Source: Flavobacteriaceae bacterium
Lineage (GTDB): Bacteria; Bacteroidota; Bacteroidia; Flavobacteriales; Flavobacteriaceae
Assembly (NCBI GenBank): GCA_947483075.1
Contig: CANKLE010000001.1
Location: forward strand, 1-64,000
Direction: 5' to 3'
DNA length: 64,000 bases
Shown here piece by piece: positions 45,403 to 53,338 of the stretch. How positions within the stretch are numbered: position 1 is the first letter of the stretch; each line of letters starts with the position of its first letter. Position numbers and translations under genes: made by a program. The notes beneath the pieces were generated by a model, which was given only the letters and a program-made list of their open reading frames with translations, was not told the DNA's origin and did not search any database.

Positions 45403-46518
45403 TTGAATGAAATAATTCCAGTTGAGATTTACACCGTTTTATACTACAATTTTTTGTTGGTATTTGTGCTGATTTTGATCTTGCAATCGGCTACGGTGGA
45501 ACTGACAGATTATGTGAATATCCGCATCAAAAACAACATTGGAATAGGATTGCTTTTGCTCATTATACTTTATATGGGTTCGCGTCCCATTAGCGGAAAG
45601 TACTTTGCCGATATGTCTACCTATGCGTTTAATTTTGAAAAATATGCAGGCGGTGACCCTGTAGATCTGACAGCCAAAAAAGATTTGTTGTTCGAGTATT
45701 TTTCTAAGTATTGCTCGGGCATTATGACGGTAGAGTTTTATTTTATGATGTGTGCCACACTTTATGTAGTGCCGTTGTATTTGTTCTCGAAGAAAGTATT
45801 TGAAGATTATTGGTTTTATGCCTTTTTGATGTTGGTTATTTCCCTCTCCTTTTGGGGGTATGGGGTGAATGGCATCCGAAACGGATTAGCCACTTCGTTA
45901 TTTTTACTGGGGTTATCTCGCAAAAACATCGTATTTACGATATTGATTATAGGTAGCACCTATTTTATTCACAAGTCCATGTTTATTCTGTTGATTGCCT
46001 ATGCGATTACCTTCGTCCATCGAGATTATGCAAATTATTTGCGGTTGTGGTTGTTGGCGATCCCGCTGTCACTTTTGTTGGGAGGTTATTTTGAAACCTT
46101 GTTTTTGAATTTAGGGGTTTTTGCCAATGACAAAGTTGCCGACTATTTGTCTGGGGGAGGCGAGGAATTTAATGAGCAATTCAGTTCCTTAGGGTTTCGA
46201 TGGGACTTTTTATTATACAGTGCAACAGGCGTTTTTGCCGGCTGGTATTTCTTGTATGTCAAGAAAGTAGAAGACAAATTATACACCCAAATTTACAACA
46301 TCTATGTGCTGGTAAATGCCTTTTGGGTATTGGTAATACGCGCCTCATTTTCCAATCGATTTGCCTATTTGTCCTGGTTTTTATTGGGAGCCGTGATTAT
46401 TTATCCGCTCTTGAAAAAACAAATCTTCGAAAAACAACACCTCATTATTGGGCGCATTATTTTTATCTATTTTGCTTTTACCTATGTGTTGAATGTATTG
46501 CTCGTAAAATCCAAATAA
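45403..46518 (+). CDS. EpsG-family membrane protein, probable Wzy-type polymerase
   Basis: The protein is 371 residues with about ten hydrophobic segments. The EpsG/Wzy-like layout and the segment SFWGYGVNGIRNGLATSLFL near residue 150 (the RN-containing loop typical of the family) support polymerase function. It should join repeat units delivered by the flippase. The start is unusual: the only upstream in-frame candidate near the stop of the previous gene is TTG 45403. An ATG at 45407 is out of frame. The exact start is therefore uncertain. Directly downstream is a GT2 gene with no gap. Confidence 0.82.
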   Translation: MNEIIPVEIYTVLYYNFLLVFVLILILQSATVELTDYVNIRIKNNIGIGLLLLIILYMGSRPISGKYFADMSTYAFNFEKYAGGDPVDLTAKKDLLFEYFSKYCSGIMTVEFYFMMCATLYVVPLYLFSKKVFEDYWFYAFLMLVISLSFWGYGVNGIRNGLATSLFLLGLSRKNIVFTILIIGSTYFIHKSMFILLIAYAITFVHRDYANYLRLWLLAIPLSLLLGGYFETLFLNLGVFANDKVADYLSGGGEEFNEQFSSLGFRWDFLLYSATGVFAGWYFLYVKKVEDKLYTQIYNIYVLVNAFWVLVIRASFSNRFAYLSWFLLGAVIIYPLLKKQIFEKQHLIIGRIIFIYFAFTYVLNVLLVKSK

Positions 46519-47406
46519 ATGAAAGCAATAACCGTTTTTACTCCCACCTATAATCGGGCTTATCTATTAAAACGTTTATACGATAGTTTGTGCGAGCAAA
46601 CCAATCCCGATTATGAGTGGTTGGTAATAGATGATGGTTCTACAGATGATACAGCAAAATTGCTGCAAACATTTATTGCCGAAAACAAAATCAAAATCAC
46701 CTACCATTACCAAGAAAACAAAGGAATGGTGGGTGCGCACAATACCGCGCATCACCTCATGACAACCCCTTTGTGTGTGTGTATTGATTCTGACGATTAC
46801 ATGCCTACCGATGCGATTCATAAAATTCTAAGATTTTGGGAGCAACATGGGTCGCCCGAATATGCCGGTATTGTGGGTTTGGATGCTTTTGTAGATGGCA
46901 CCCTTGTGGCGCCCTTGCCCACTATAAAAGCCTGTAAATTTTCTGAATTGTATGTAAAACACAAGTTGGCGGGCGATGTTAAATTTGTGCACAACCGGGC
47001 GGTGTTTAATCAGTATTTGCCTTATACTTTTTTTGAAGGCGAAAAATATTCGGTCACCAGTTATTTGTATTTGTTTATTGAGCAAAAACACGAATTGCTT
47101 ATCTGCAACGAAGTATTTTGTATTGTTGAATATTTGCCCGATGGCTTAACCATGAACTTGTTTAATCAATACAAACAAAGTCCAAAATCATTTGCGTTTT
47201 ACCGCTTGGCCAAGATGAAATTTGCGTTAAATTACCAAGAGCGCTTCCGCAACGCCATACATTATGTATCTTCGTCGTTGTTTGCAAAAGACAGTAAATT
47301 TTTAGGAAAAACAAGCAGTAAAGGCACTGTTTTACTGGCAATCCCTCTGGGTGTAGTTCTTTATTTTTATATCCTATTTAGTACTAAAAAATCAATTCGT
47401 AAATAA
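46519..47406 (+). CDS. Glycosyltransferase family 2 protein
   Basis: The protein is 295 residues, GT-A fold. Motifs are TVFTPTYNRAYLLKRLYDSL at the N-terminus, VIDDGSTDDT and the DXD-like CIDSDDYM near residue 90 that binds the metal and nucleotide-sugar. A hydrophobic helix near the C-terminus (TVLLAIPLGVVLYFYILFS) may anchor it in the membrane. It directly follows the polymerase gene (stop-start TAAATG). Sugar specificity is unknown. Confidence 0.9.
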   Translation: MKAITVFTPTYNRAYLLKRLYDSLCEQTNPDYEWLVIDDGSTDDTAKLLQTFIAENKIKITYHYQENKGMVGAHNTAHHLMTTPLCVCIDSDDYMPTDAIHKILRFWEQHGSPEYAGIVGLDAFVDGTLVAPLPTIKACKFSELYVKHKLAGDVKFVHNRAVFNQYLPYTFFEGEKYSVTSYLYLFIEQKHELLICNEVFCIVEYLPDGLTMNLFNQYKQSPKSFAFYRLAKMKFALNYQERFRNAIHYVSSSLFAKDSKFLGKTSSKGTVLLAIPLGVVLYFYILFSTKKSIRK

Positions 47407-47407
47407 G

Positions 47408-48739
47408 ATGCGCAGCGCCATTATCGTTCCAGGAGTTACCGACTTAAACAAAGGCGACCAGGCCTTGGTTTGGGAAACGCACCGTTTGGTTCATGATATG
47501 CAGTGTTTCGATCAAATTTATATTGTAAGCACAGGCGATACCGCACAGGAACGTCAATTGCTTTGTGGACAATCAGAAGCAAAAGGTTATCAATTGGTCG
47601 AAACCTTGCTCAAACATCCACGGCGCGGAAATCACAACCAAGCCGAGGTGATACAAGAATCAGCGTTTTCCTTTCTGCGTTTGGCGTTTCGGGCGGCACT
47701 CGATTTTTGCAGCCAATGGTTTTTGTTGGTCATTTGTAGATCTGAGGCTTTGGTTTCCTTTTTTTATTCCCCCAAAACGGCGCAATCGGTTCGACAATTT
47801 CGTACAGCTGAAGTCTTATTTGTAAAAGGCGGCGGATTCATTCATGCCTATGGCGAAAAAACTGCTCCCTACCTCATGTGGTTTTTTTTGTTTTATGTGC
47901 GTTTAGGAAAAGCCCTGGGTAAGAAAGTAGTGTTTTTGCCCAATTCGTATGGGCCATTTCAAGGATTTACAGTTGCTAGCCAAGTCAAGTCGGTATTTGC
48001 CACACTCGATAAAATTTATGCCCGAGAAGCACTTTCGGCCAATAAATTAGGCGAATTGATGGGCCAAACTATTGCGGTGAGTCCCGACTTGGGGTTTTAT
48101 TTGCAAAAGGATTCCTCGGCTGCGGCTTTGCAGTTACTTGAGCGGTACAACTTAGATCCGCGGCAACAAAAATTAGTAGGAATCACGATACGTCCCTGGC
48201 GATTTCCGGGCTTTTCTAATCCGGAAGCCTTGTATGCCAACTACCTTCAATCGGTTAAATCATTAGCGATAAAATTGGTTGAATCAGGCTACCAGGTGGT
48301 ATTTTGCAACCAATCGATTGGTCCCAATGCCCACGAAGATGATCGCAATGCCATTCGAGAATTGCTCCAGGATTGGCAAGATCCTGCTGTACATTGGATC
48401 GATGAAAATTTACCTTGTGATGTGCTCAAATCGGTTTATTCCCATTTTTATGCTTTTGTAGGTACGCGTTTTCATTCGGTGATTTTCTCCCTTACTTCTT
48501 GCATTCCTTCTATTGCCATTGGCTACGGAGGTAATAAAGCCAAGGGCATCATGGCCGATTTCAATTTGCCCGATTTTACTGTTCCTATTGAGTCGGTTAC
48601 GGCCGATCAATTGCAAGCGATGTTTGATCGCTTAGTGGCAGAACACAAACAAATACAAGACTTGCTGGCCAATCAAAATGTAAATTTGGGGATCAAAAGA
48701 GCCGAGTTGTTGCTTGAATTAAAAAACCTTGTAGGATAG
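47408..48739 (+). CDS. Polysaccharide pyruvyl transferase family protein (second)
   Basis: The protein is 443 residues, longer than the copy at 41022. The N-terminus IIVPGVTDLNKGDQALVWE and the segment FVKGGGFIHAYG near residue 140 match the family; a second signature, FVGTRFHSVIFSLTS, lies near residue 350. It probably adds a pyruvate ketal or acts in a related transfer. The two family members in one locus may modify different residues. Function is inferred from family only. Confidence 0.82.
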   Translation: MRSAIIVPGVTDLNKGDQALVWETHRLVHDMQCFDQIYIVSTGDTAQERQLLCGQSEAKGYQLVETLLKHPRRGNHNQAEVIQESAFSFLRLAFRAALDFCSQWFLLVICRSEALVSFFYSPKTAQSVRQFRTAEVLFVKGGGFIHAYGEKTAPYLMWFFLFYVRLGKALGKKVVFLPNSYGPFQGFTVASQVKSVFATLDKIYAREALSANKLGELMGQTIAVSPDLGFYLQKDSSAAALQLLERYNLDPRQQKLVGITIRPWRFPGFSNPEALYANYLQSVKSLAIKLVESGYQVVFCNQSIGPNAHEDDRNAIRELLQDWQDPAVHWIDENLPCDVLKSVYSHFYAFVGTRFHSVIFSLTSCIPSIAIGYGGNKAKGIMADFNLPDFTVPIESVTADQLQAMFDRLVAEHKQIQDLLANQNVNLGIKRAELLLELKNLVG

Positions 48740-49891
48740 ATGGCCAAAATTATCCGCACCGCCACCGTAGCCATCACCCTCAATAATTTGTTGAAAGGAC
48801 AATTGGCCTTTCTGAATCAAACGCATGAAATTGTCGCGGTTTCTGGAGAAGACCATCATTTGCAAGCGGTGCGGGATCGAGAGGGTGTGCGAACGATTTC
48901 GGTGCCCATGCAACGGGCCATTAGTCCTATTAAAGATTTGATTTCACTTGTGCAGTTGTATCGGGTATTTAAAAAAGAAAAACCGGAAATAGTACACTCT
49001 GTTTCTCCAAAAGCCGGATTATTGAGTATGATAGCGGCCTATTTTGCAGGCGTTCCGATTCGTATACATATGTTTACGGGTCTTATTTTTCCCGCAAAAA
49101 AAGGCTTTTCACACTATTTACTCTTGCAAATGGATCGCATTTTATGTGCCTTTGCCACGCATATTTACCCCGAAGGCAATGGCGTTCGTTTGGATTTAAT
49201 TCGATATGGGGTGACCAAAAAACCGTTACACATTATAGCCAACGGAAATATTTCGGGTGTTGATACCAATCATTTTACGATTCCATCGGATGCTGCTCGT
49301 CATGAGAGCCGAAAATCACTCGAAATACCTGACGCCGATTTTGTTTTTTTGTATGTGGGTCGCTTGGTTGGCGACAAGGGAATTAACGAGTTGATTGCTG
49401 CTTTTACTGCACCTGAATTTCAGTCAAAATCAGTTAAGTTGTTGATAGTTGGGTATTTAGAATCTAATCTAGATCCGCTAAAATCGGAAACAATTAGCGC
49501 TATTGAAACCAATGAAAAGATTATATTTGTGGGCTTTCAAGCCGATGTGCGTCCGTATTATGCCGCCGCCGATTGTTTGATTTTGCCCAGTTACCGGGAA
49601 GGATTTCCCAATGTATTGTTGCAAGCTGGGGCCATGGGATTGCCCAGTATCGTTACCAATGTGAATGGAAGCAATGAAATTATTATCGAAGGAATTAATG
49701 GATCCATTATCCCGGCAAAAAACAGCGAATTACTTCGTAATAAAATGCTTGATTTTAATGATACCGGGAAAACACCACCAACGCAGAAACAAGCAATAAG
49801 GGAACACATTTGTTCTAAATACAGCCAAGATTTGGTCTGGAATGCAGTACTAAAAGAATACGATAACTTGCTAAACGCACCAACTAAATAA
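48740..49891 (+). CDS. Glycosyltransferase family 4 protein, PglA-like
   Basis: The protein is 383 residues, GT-B fold. The N-terminal IIRTATVAITLNNLLKGQL and VHSVSPKAGLLSMIAAYFAG, and the C-terminal PSYREGFPNVLLQAGAMGLP, resemble the PglA group, which adds the second sugar to undecaprenyl-diphosphate-linked amino-sugars. Its place immediately upstream of a PglC-type initiating transferase supports that role. The donor sugar is unknown. Confidence 0.88.
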   Translation: MAKIIRTATVAITLNNLLKGQLAFLNQTHEIVAVSGEDHHLQAVRDREGVRTISVPMQRAISPIKDLISLVQLYRVFKKEKPEIVHSVSPKAGLLSMIAAYFAGVPIRIHMFTGLIFPAKKGFSHYLLLQMDRILCAFATHIYPEGNGVRLDLIRYGVTKKPLHIIANGNISGVDTNHFTIPSDAARHESRKSLEIPDADFVFLYVGRLVGDKGINELIAAFTAPEFQSKSVKLLIVGYLESNLDPLKSETISAIETNEKIIFVGFQADVRPYYAAADCLILPSYREGFPNVLLQAGAMGLPSIVTNVNGSNEIIIEGINGSIIPAKNSELLRNKMLDFNDTGKTPPTQKQAIREHICSKYSQDLVWNAVLKEYDNLLNAPTK

Positions 49892-50497
49892 ATGTATACA
49901 CAAGTGGTTAAACCCTTTGGGGATTTTTGCTTTGCTCTAGTAGTGTTGTTATTGCTCGCTCCTGTGTTTGTATTTATTGCGCTTTTTTTAACTCTGGCAA
50001 TTCAAGGCAATCCTTTTTTTGTGCAGAAACGCCCCGGAAAGAACGGCCGTATTTTTAAGATTATTAAATTCAAAACCATGAATGATGCCCGAGATGTTTC
50101 AGGAAATTTATTGCCAGATGCGGATCGATTAACCCTTGTGGGAAAATTTGTACGAAAGTTTTCCTTAGATGAAATACCACAATTTCTTAACGTACTCCAA
50201 GGAGATATGAGTTTAATAGGTCCGCGGCCTTTATTGCCTGATTATTTGCACTTGTATTCTGATTTTCAGCGCAGAAGACATGAGGTAAAACCCGGAATTA
50301 CAGGATGGGCACAAGTAAATGGTAGAAATGCCATTTCCTGGGACGAAAAATTTGAATATGATGTTTGGTATGTAGCTAATATTTCATTTTCTTTGGACCT
50401 TAGAATATTTTTCAAAACAATTGGTAAGGTGCTTAAAAGTGAGGGAATTAATGCAGTAAATGCAGCTACAATTGAGCCTTTTAACGGGAACAACTGA
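49892..50497 (+). CDS. PglC-type initiating phosphoglycosyl transferase
   Basis: The protein is 201 residues, a monotopic bacterial sugar transferase. An N-terminal hydrophobic segment (FALVVLLLLAPVFVFIALFL) is followed by the catalytic Asp93-Glu94 in SLDEIPQ; this numbering equals the D93-E94 dyad of Campylobacter PglC. GPRPLLPDY and KPGITGWAQVNGRN are family signatures. It transfers a phospho-sugar to undecaprenyl phosphate and so starts each repeat unit. It overlaps the following ATP-grasp gene by one base. The nearby PglF-like and aminotransferase genes suggest the sugar is a 4-amino-6-deoxy hexose derivative. Confidence 0.93.
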   Translation: MYTQVVKPFGDFCFALVVLLLLAPVFVFIALFLTLAIQGNPFFVQKRPGKNGRIFKIIKFKTMNDARDVSGNLLPDADRLTLVGKFVRKFSLDEIPQFLNVLQGDMSLIGPRPLLPDYLHLYSDFQRRRHEVKPGITGWAQVNGRNAISWDEKFEYDVWYVANISFSLDLRIFFKTIGKVLKSEGINAVNAATIEPFNGNN

Positions 50498-51468
50498 TGA
50501 ATAAAAATATATTAATTACATCGGCAGGAAGAAGAGTTTCACTCGTGAAATTTTTCCAAAAAGAACTTCGCCTTATTTATTCACAAGCAAAAGTATTCAC
50601 GACAGATGTCAACCCAGAATATGCTGCAGCTTGCGCGGTGTCTGATGGATTTTTTCATGTGCCCTTAGTTACTTCTCCGCACTACATTGAAGAACTACTC
50701 GCTTTGGCAAAAGAGCAAAATGTAGGTTTGATCATTCCAACAATTGATACAGAATTATTGATTTTGTCTCAAAACATTTCTTTTTTTGCAAAACAGGGAA
50801 TTACGATTTTGGTGTCTGATTTTGAACTTGTGAATACCTTCCATTTTAAGCGATTGTCACACGATTTTTTCGAAAAACAAGGAATTGATACGGCCAAGGA
50901 ATTTGATAAAAACAATTATACACTTCCTGTTTACATCAAGCCAATTGACGGCAGCAGGAGTATTGATAATTTTATTGTACTCCACCACGATGATTTTACC
51001 GAGAAGCATTTTTCTAATGACCGATTGATGTTTCTAGAATACTTAGACCACAGCAAGCATACCGAATTGACCATCGACATGTATTACAGCAAAGACGGAC
51101 ACCTAAAATGCGCCGTGCCTCGTGAACGTATTGAGGTGCGTGACGGCGAGGTAAATAAAGGCATTACCAAAAATCCGGAATATATTTCTATCATTTGGAA
51201 AAAAATGGAATACATAGACGGACTTAGAGGTTGTATTACGCTGCAGGTTTTTGTTCAAAACGACAACCAAGCCATTTATGCAATTGAAATCAATCCGCGT
51301 TTTGGTGGTGGATTCCCTTTAAGTTATTTAGCTGGTGCAAACTACCCCAAATGGATCATTCAAGAGTATTTTTTAGAAGAAGAAATACCCGTTTTTCAAG
51401 ATTGGCAAAAAAATATGATGATGCTTCGCTATGATCACGAAGTAATCGTGCCGAATTTCATCCAATAA
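50497..51468 (+). CDS. ATP-grasp domain protein, probable sugar or amino-acid ligase
   Basis: The protein is 323 residues. The N-terminal part has ILITSAGRRVSLVKFFQKEL (pre-ATP-grasp fold) and the C-terminal ATP-grasp core includes LPVYIKPIDGSRSID near residue 147 and IEINPRFGGGFPLSYLAGA near residue 268. The family couples ATP hydrolysis to ligation of a carboxylate to an amine or thiol. Here it sits between an initiating transferase and a HAD protein, upstream of an aminotransferase, so a likely role is amide modification of an amino-sugar. Neither partner is visible in the sequence. Confidence 0.82.
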   Translation: MNKNILITSAGRRVSLVKFFQKELRLIYSQAKVFTTDVNPEYAAACAVSDGFFHVPLVTSPHYIEELLALAKEQNVGLIIPTIDTELLILSQNISFFAKQGITILVSDFELVNTFHFKRLSHDFFEKQGIDTAKEFDKNNYTLPVYIKPIDGSRSIDNFIVLHHDDFTEKHFSNDRLMFLEYLDHSKHTELTIDMYYSKDGHLKCAVPRERIEVRDGEVNKGITKNPEYISIIWKKMEYIDGLRGCITLQVFVQNDNQAIYAIEINPRFGGGFPLSYLAGANYPKWIIQEYFLEEEIPVFQDWQKNMMMLRYDHEVIVPNFIQ

Positions 51469-51469
51469 G

Positions 51470-52111
51470 ATGTCGTCAAAGACCCTAGTTTTCGATTTAG
51501 ACGACACACTTGCCCTCGAGATCGATTACCTAAAATCGGCCTTTCGAGAAATTGCCCACCTTGCCGATCCGCAGCATCCCAATTTAGCCGATGTACTAAT
51601 TGAACTTTACTCCCAAAATGAAAATGCATTTGCTTGGTTGTGTGCTGCTTATCCGCAGTTTACCGTATCCAATTTACTACACATTTACCGCAATCATTCC
51701 CCAAACTACCCCAAAAATAATTGCAAATCCCTGTTTGCACAACTTAAATCTAAGGGATGTGTTTTAGGGTTAGTAACAGATGGTTATTCTATTACACAGC
51801 GTAATAAATTGAAAGCCTTGGGAATAGAAGATTATTTTGATTTGCTGATTATTTCTGAAGAATTTGGTTCAGAGAAGCCATCGGTAGCCAATTTTGAAGT
51901 GTTCCATCAGTTTCAAGCCCAGCACTATTATTATGTTGGCGATAATGTCTCCAAAGATTTTATCACACCTAATGCTTTGGGTTGGACAACGATTTGTTTA
52001 TTGGATGCCGGAAATAATATTCATCCTCAAGATTTTAACAAAGATTCTCTATATTTGCCGCACAAAAACATACATAAACTAGAAGATTTACTGGAACTTA
52101 TAGTGCAGTAA
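51470..52111 (+). CDS. HAD-superfamily hydrolase
   Basis: The protein is 213 residues. The catalytic motif I is VFDLDDTLALE with D9 and D11. Motif II lies around VTDGYSIT near residue 102 and motif IV around GDNVSKDFITPNALG near residue 160. It should be a phosphatase or a related hydrolase acting on a small phosphate ester. Because it is flanked by the ATP-grasp and aminotransferase genes, a substrate on the amino-sugar route is likely but unproven. Confidence 0.88.
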   Translation: MSSKTLVFDLDDTLALEIDYLKSAFREIAHLADPQHPNLADVLIELYSQNENAFAWLCAAYPQFTVSNLLHIYRNHSPNYPKNNCKSLFAQLKSKGCVLGLVTDGYSITQRNKLKALGIEDYFDLLIISEEFGSEKPSVANFEVFHQFQAQHYYYVGDNVSKDFITPNALGWTTICLLDAGNNIHPQDFNKDSLYLPHKNIHKLEDLLELIVQ

Positions 52112-52137
52112 TACTCAGTTTAATACAATTTTATTAC

Positions 52138-53274
52138 ATGAGTTTACCCAAAATATGGCTTTCGTCCCCGCATATGGGAGGAAACGAATTAAAATATATA
52201 CACGAAGCTTTTGACTGCAATTGGGTTGCACCCTTAGGCGCAAATGTGAATGGTTTTGAACAGGATTTAGAAGCTTATTTAGGAGAAGACTCAAAAATAG
52301 CGGTACTCAATTCTGGAACAGCCGCCTTGCATTTAGGACTTATCTTGTTGGGTGTTCAGCCTGGCGATGAAGTGATTTGTCAGAGTTTAACCTTTTCAGC
52401 TTCTGTAAATCCAGTAATTTATCTGGGAGCAACTCCAATTTTTGTTGATAGCGAATTAGAAACTTGGAATATTTGTCCAATTGCTTTAGAAAAAGCAATA
52501 CAAGATCGCATCCAAAAAGGGAAAAAACCCAAAGCAATTGTTACCGTACACTTGTACGGCATGCCTTTTTTGATTGAGCAAGTCTGTGCAGTTGCTGCCA
52601 AATATGACATTCCTATTTTAGAAGACAGCGCAGAAGCCTTGGGCAGCACCTATAAAGGCCAAAAATGTGGAACTTTTGGCACAATTGGGGTCCTTTCGTT
52701 TAACGGAAACAAAATCATCACTACTTCTGGCGGCGGGGCTTTAGTGACCAATCAAAAAGAAATAAAAGATAGAGCGATTTTTCTAGCTACACAAGCTCGT
52801 GATAAAGCACCTCATTACCAACACTCCGAAATTGGTTATAATTACAGAATGAGTAACGTCTGTGCGGGAATTGGCAGAGGCCAAATGGAAGTGCTCCATG
52901 AGCGAATAGCACAACGCAGAAAAATGCATGAATTTTACCACGGTATTGTTGAAAATATAGAAGGAGTAAGCTTGCTTAAAGAACCAAATTCAGATTATTT
53001 CTCCAATTTTTGGCTCACCACATTACTCATTGATCCCCAAATTGAAAGCAAAACTAGTGACGAATTACGCCTTAAATTTTTAGAGTCCAACATAGAATCA
53101 AGACCCTTTTGGAAACCCATGCACCTGCAACCGGTTTTTGCCCATTGTCCTTATTATGGCAATGAGGTAGCCGAAACACTCTTTAGTCAAGGCTTGTGTT
53201 TGCCGTCGGGCTCGAATTTAACCGATGCCGATCGCGACCGAATTCGTACGGTACTTCTAGATTTCTTTAAATAG
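52138..53274 (+). CDS. DegT/DnrJ/EryC1/StrS aminotransferase (PglE-like)
   Basis: This PLP enzyme transfers an amino group from glutamate to a 4-keto sugar nucleotide. The protein is 378 residues. NSGTAALHLGLILLGVQPGD near residue 60, EDSAEALGSTYKG near residue 160 and the Schiff-base Lys192 in SFNGNKIITTSGGG are family marks. It lies upstream of the PglF-like dehydratase that would supply the 4-keto substrate. Products of such pairs are UDP-4-amino-4,6-dideoxy sugars, as in the bacillosamine route. Confidence 0.92.
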   Translation: MSLPKIWLSSPHMGGNELKYIHEAFDCNWVAPLGANVNGFEQDLEAYLGEDSKIAVLNSGTAALHLGLILLGVQPGDEVICQSLTFSASVNPVIYLGATPIFVDSELETWNICPIALEKAIQDRIQKGKKPKAIVTVHLYGMPFLIEQVCAVAAKYDIPILEDSAEALGSTYKGQKCGTFGTIGVLSFNGNKIITTSGGGALVTNQKEIKDRAIFLATQARDKAPHYQHSEIGYNYRMSNVCAGIGRGQMEVLHERIAQRRKMHEFYHGIVENIEGVSLLKEPNSDYFSNFWLTTLLIDPQIESKTSDELRLKFLESNIESRPFWKPMHLQPVFAHCPYYGNEVAETLFSQGLCLPSGSNLTDADRDRIRTVLLDFFK

Positions 53275-53305
53275 AAAAAATCGGGAGTTGTTATCCGAAA
53301 AAGTT

Positions 53306-53313
53306 TAAATTTG
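53306..53313 (+). promoter_or_regulatory. Internal -7 element before the PglF-like gene
   Basis: TAAATTTG matches TAnnTTTG and lies in the 64-bp gap between the aminotransferase and the dehydratase. It is a candidate internal promoter for the dehydratase and the second Wza/Wzc pair. No good -33 element is seen. Confidence 0.4.
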
Positions 53314-53338
53314 CTTACTATAAAATGTAAATTTTACC

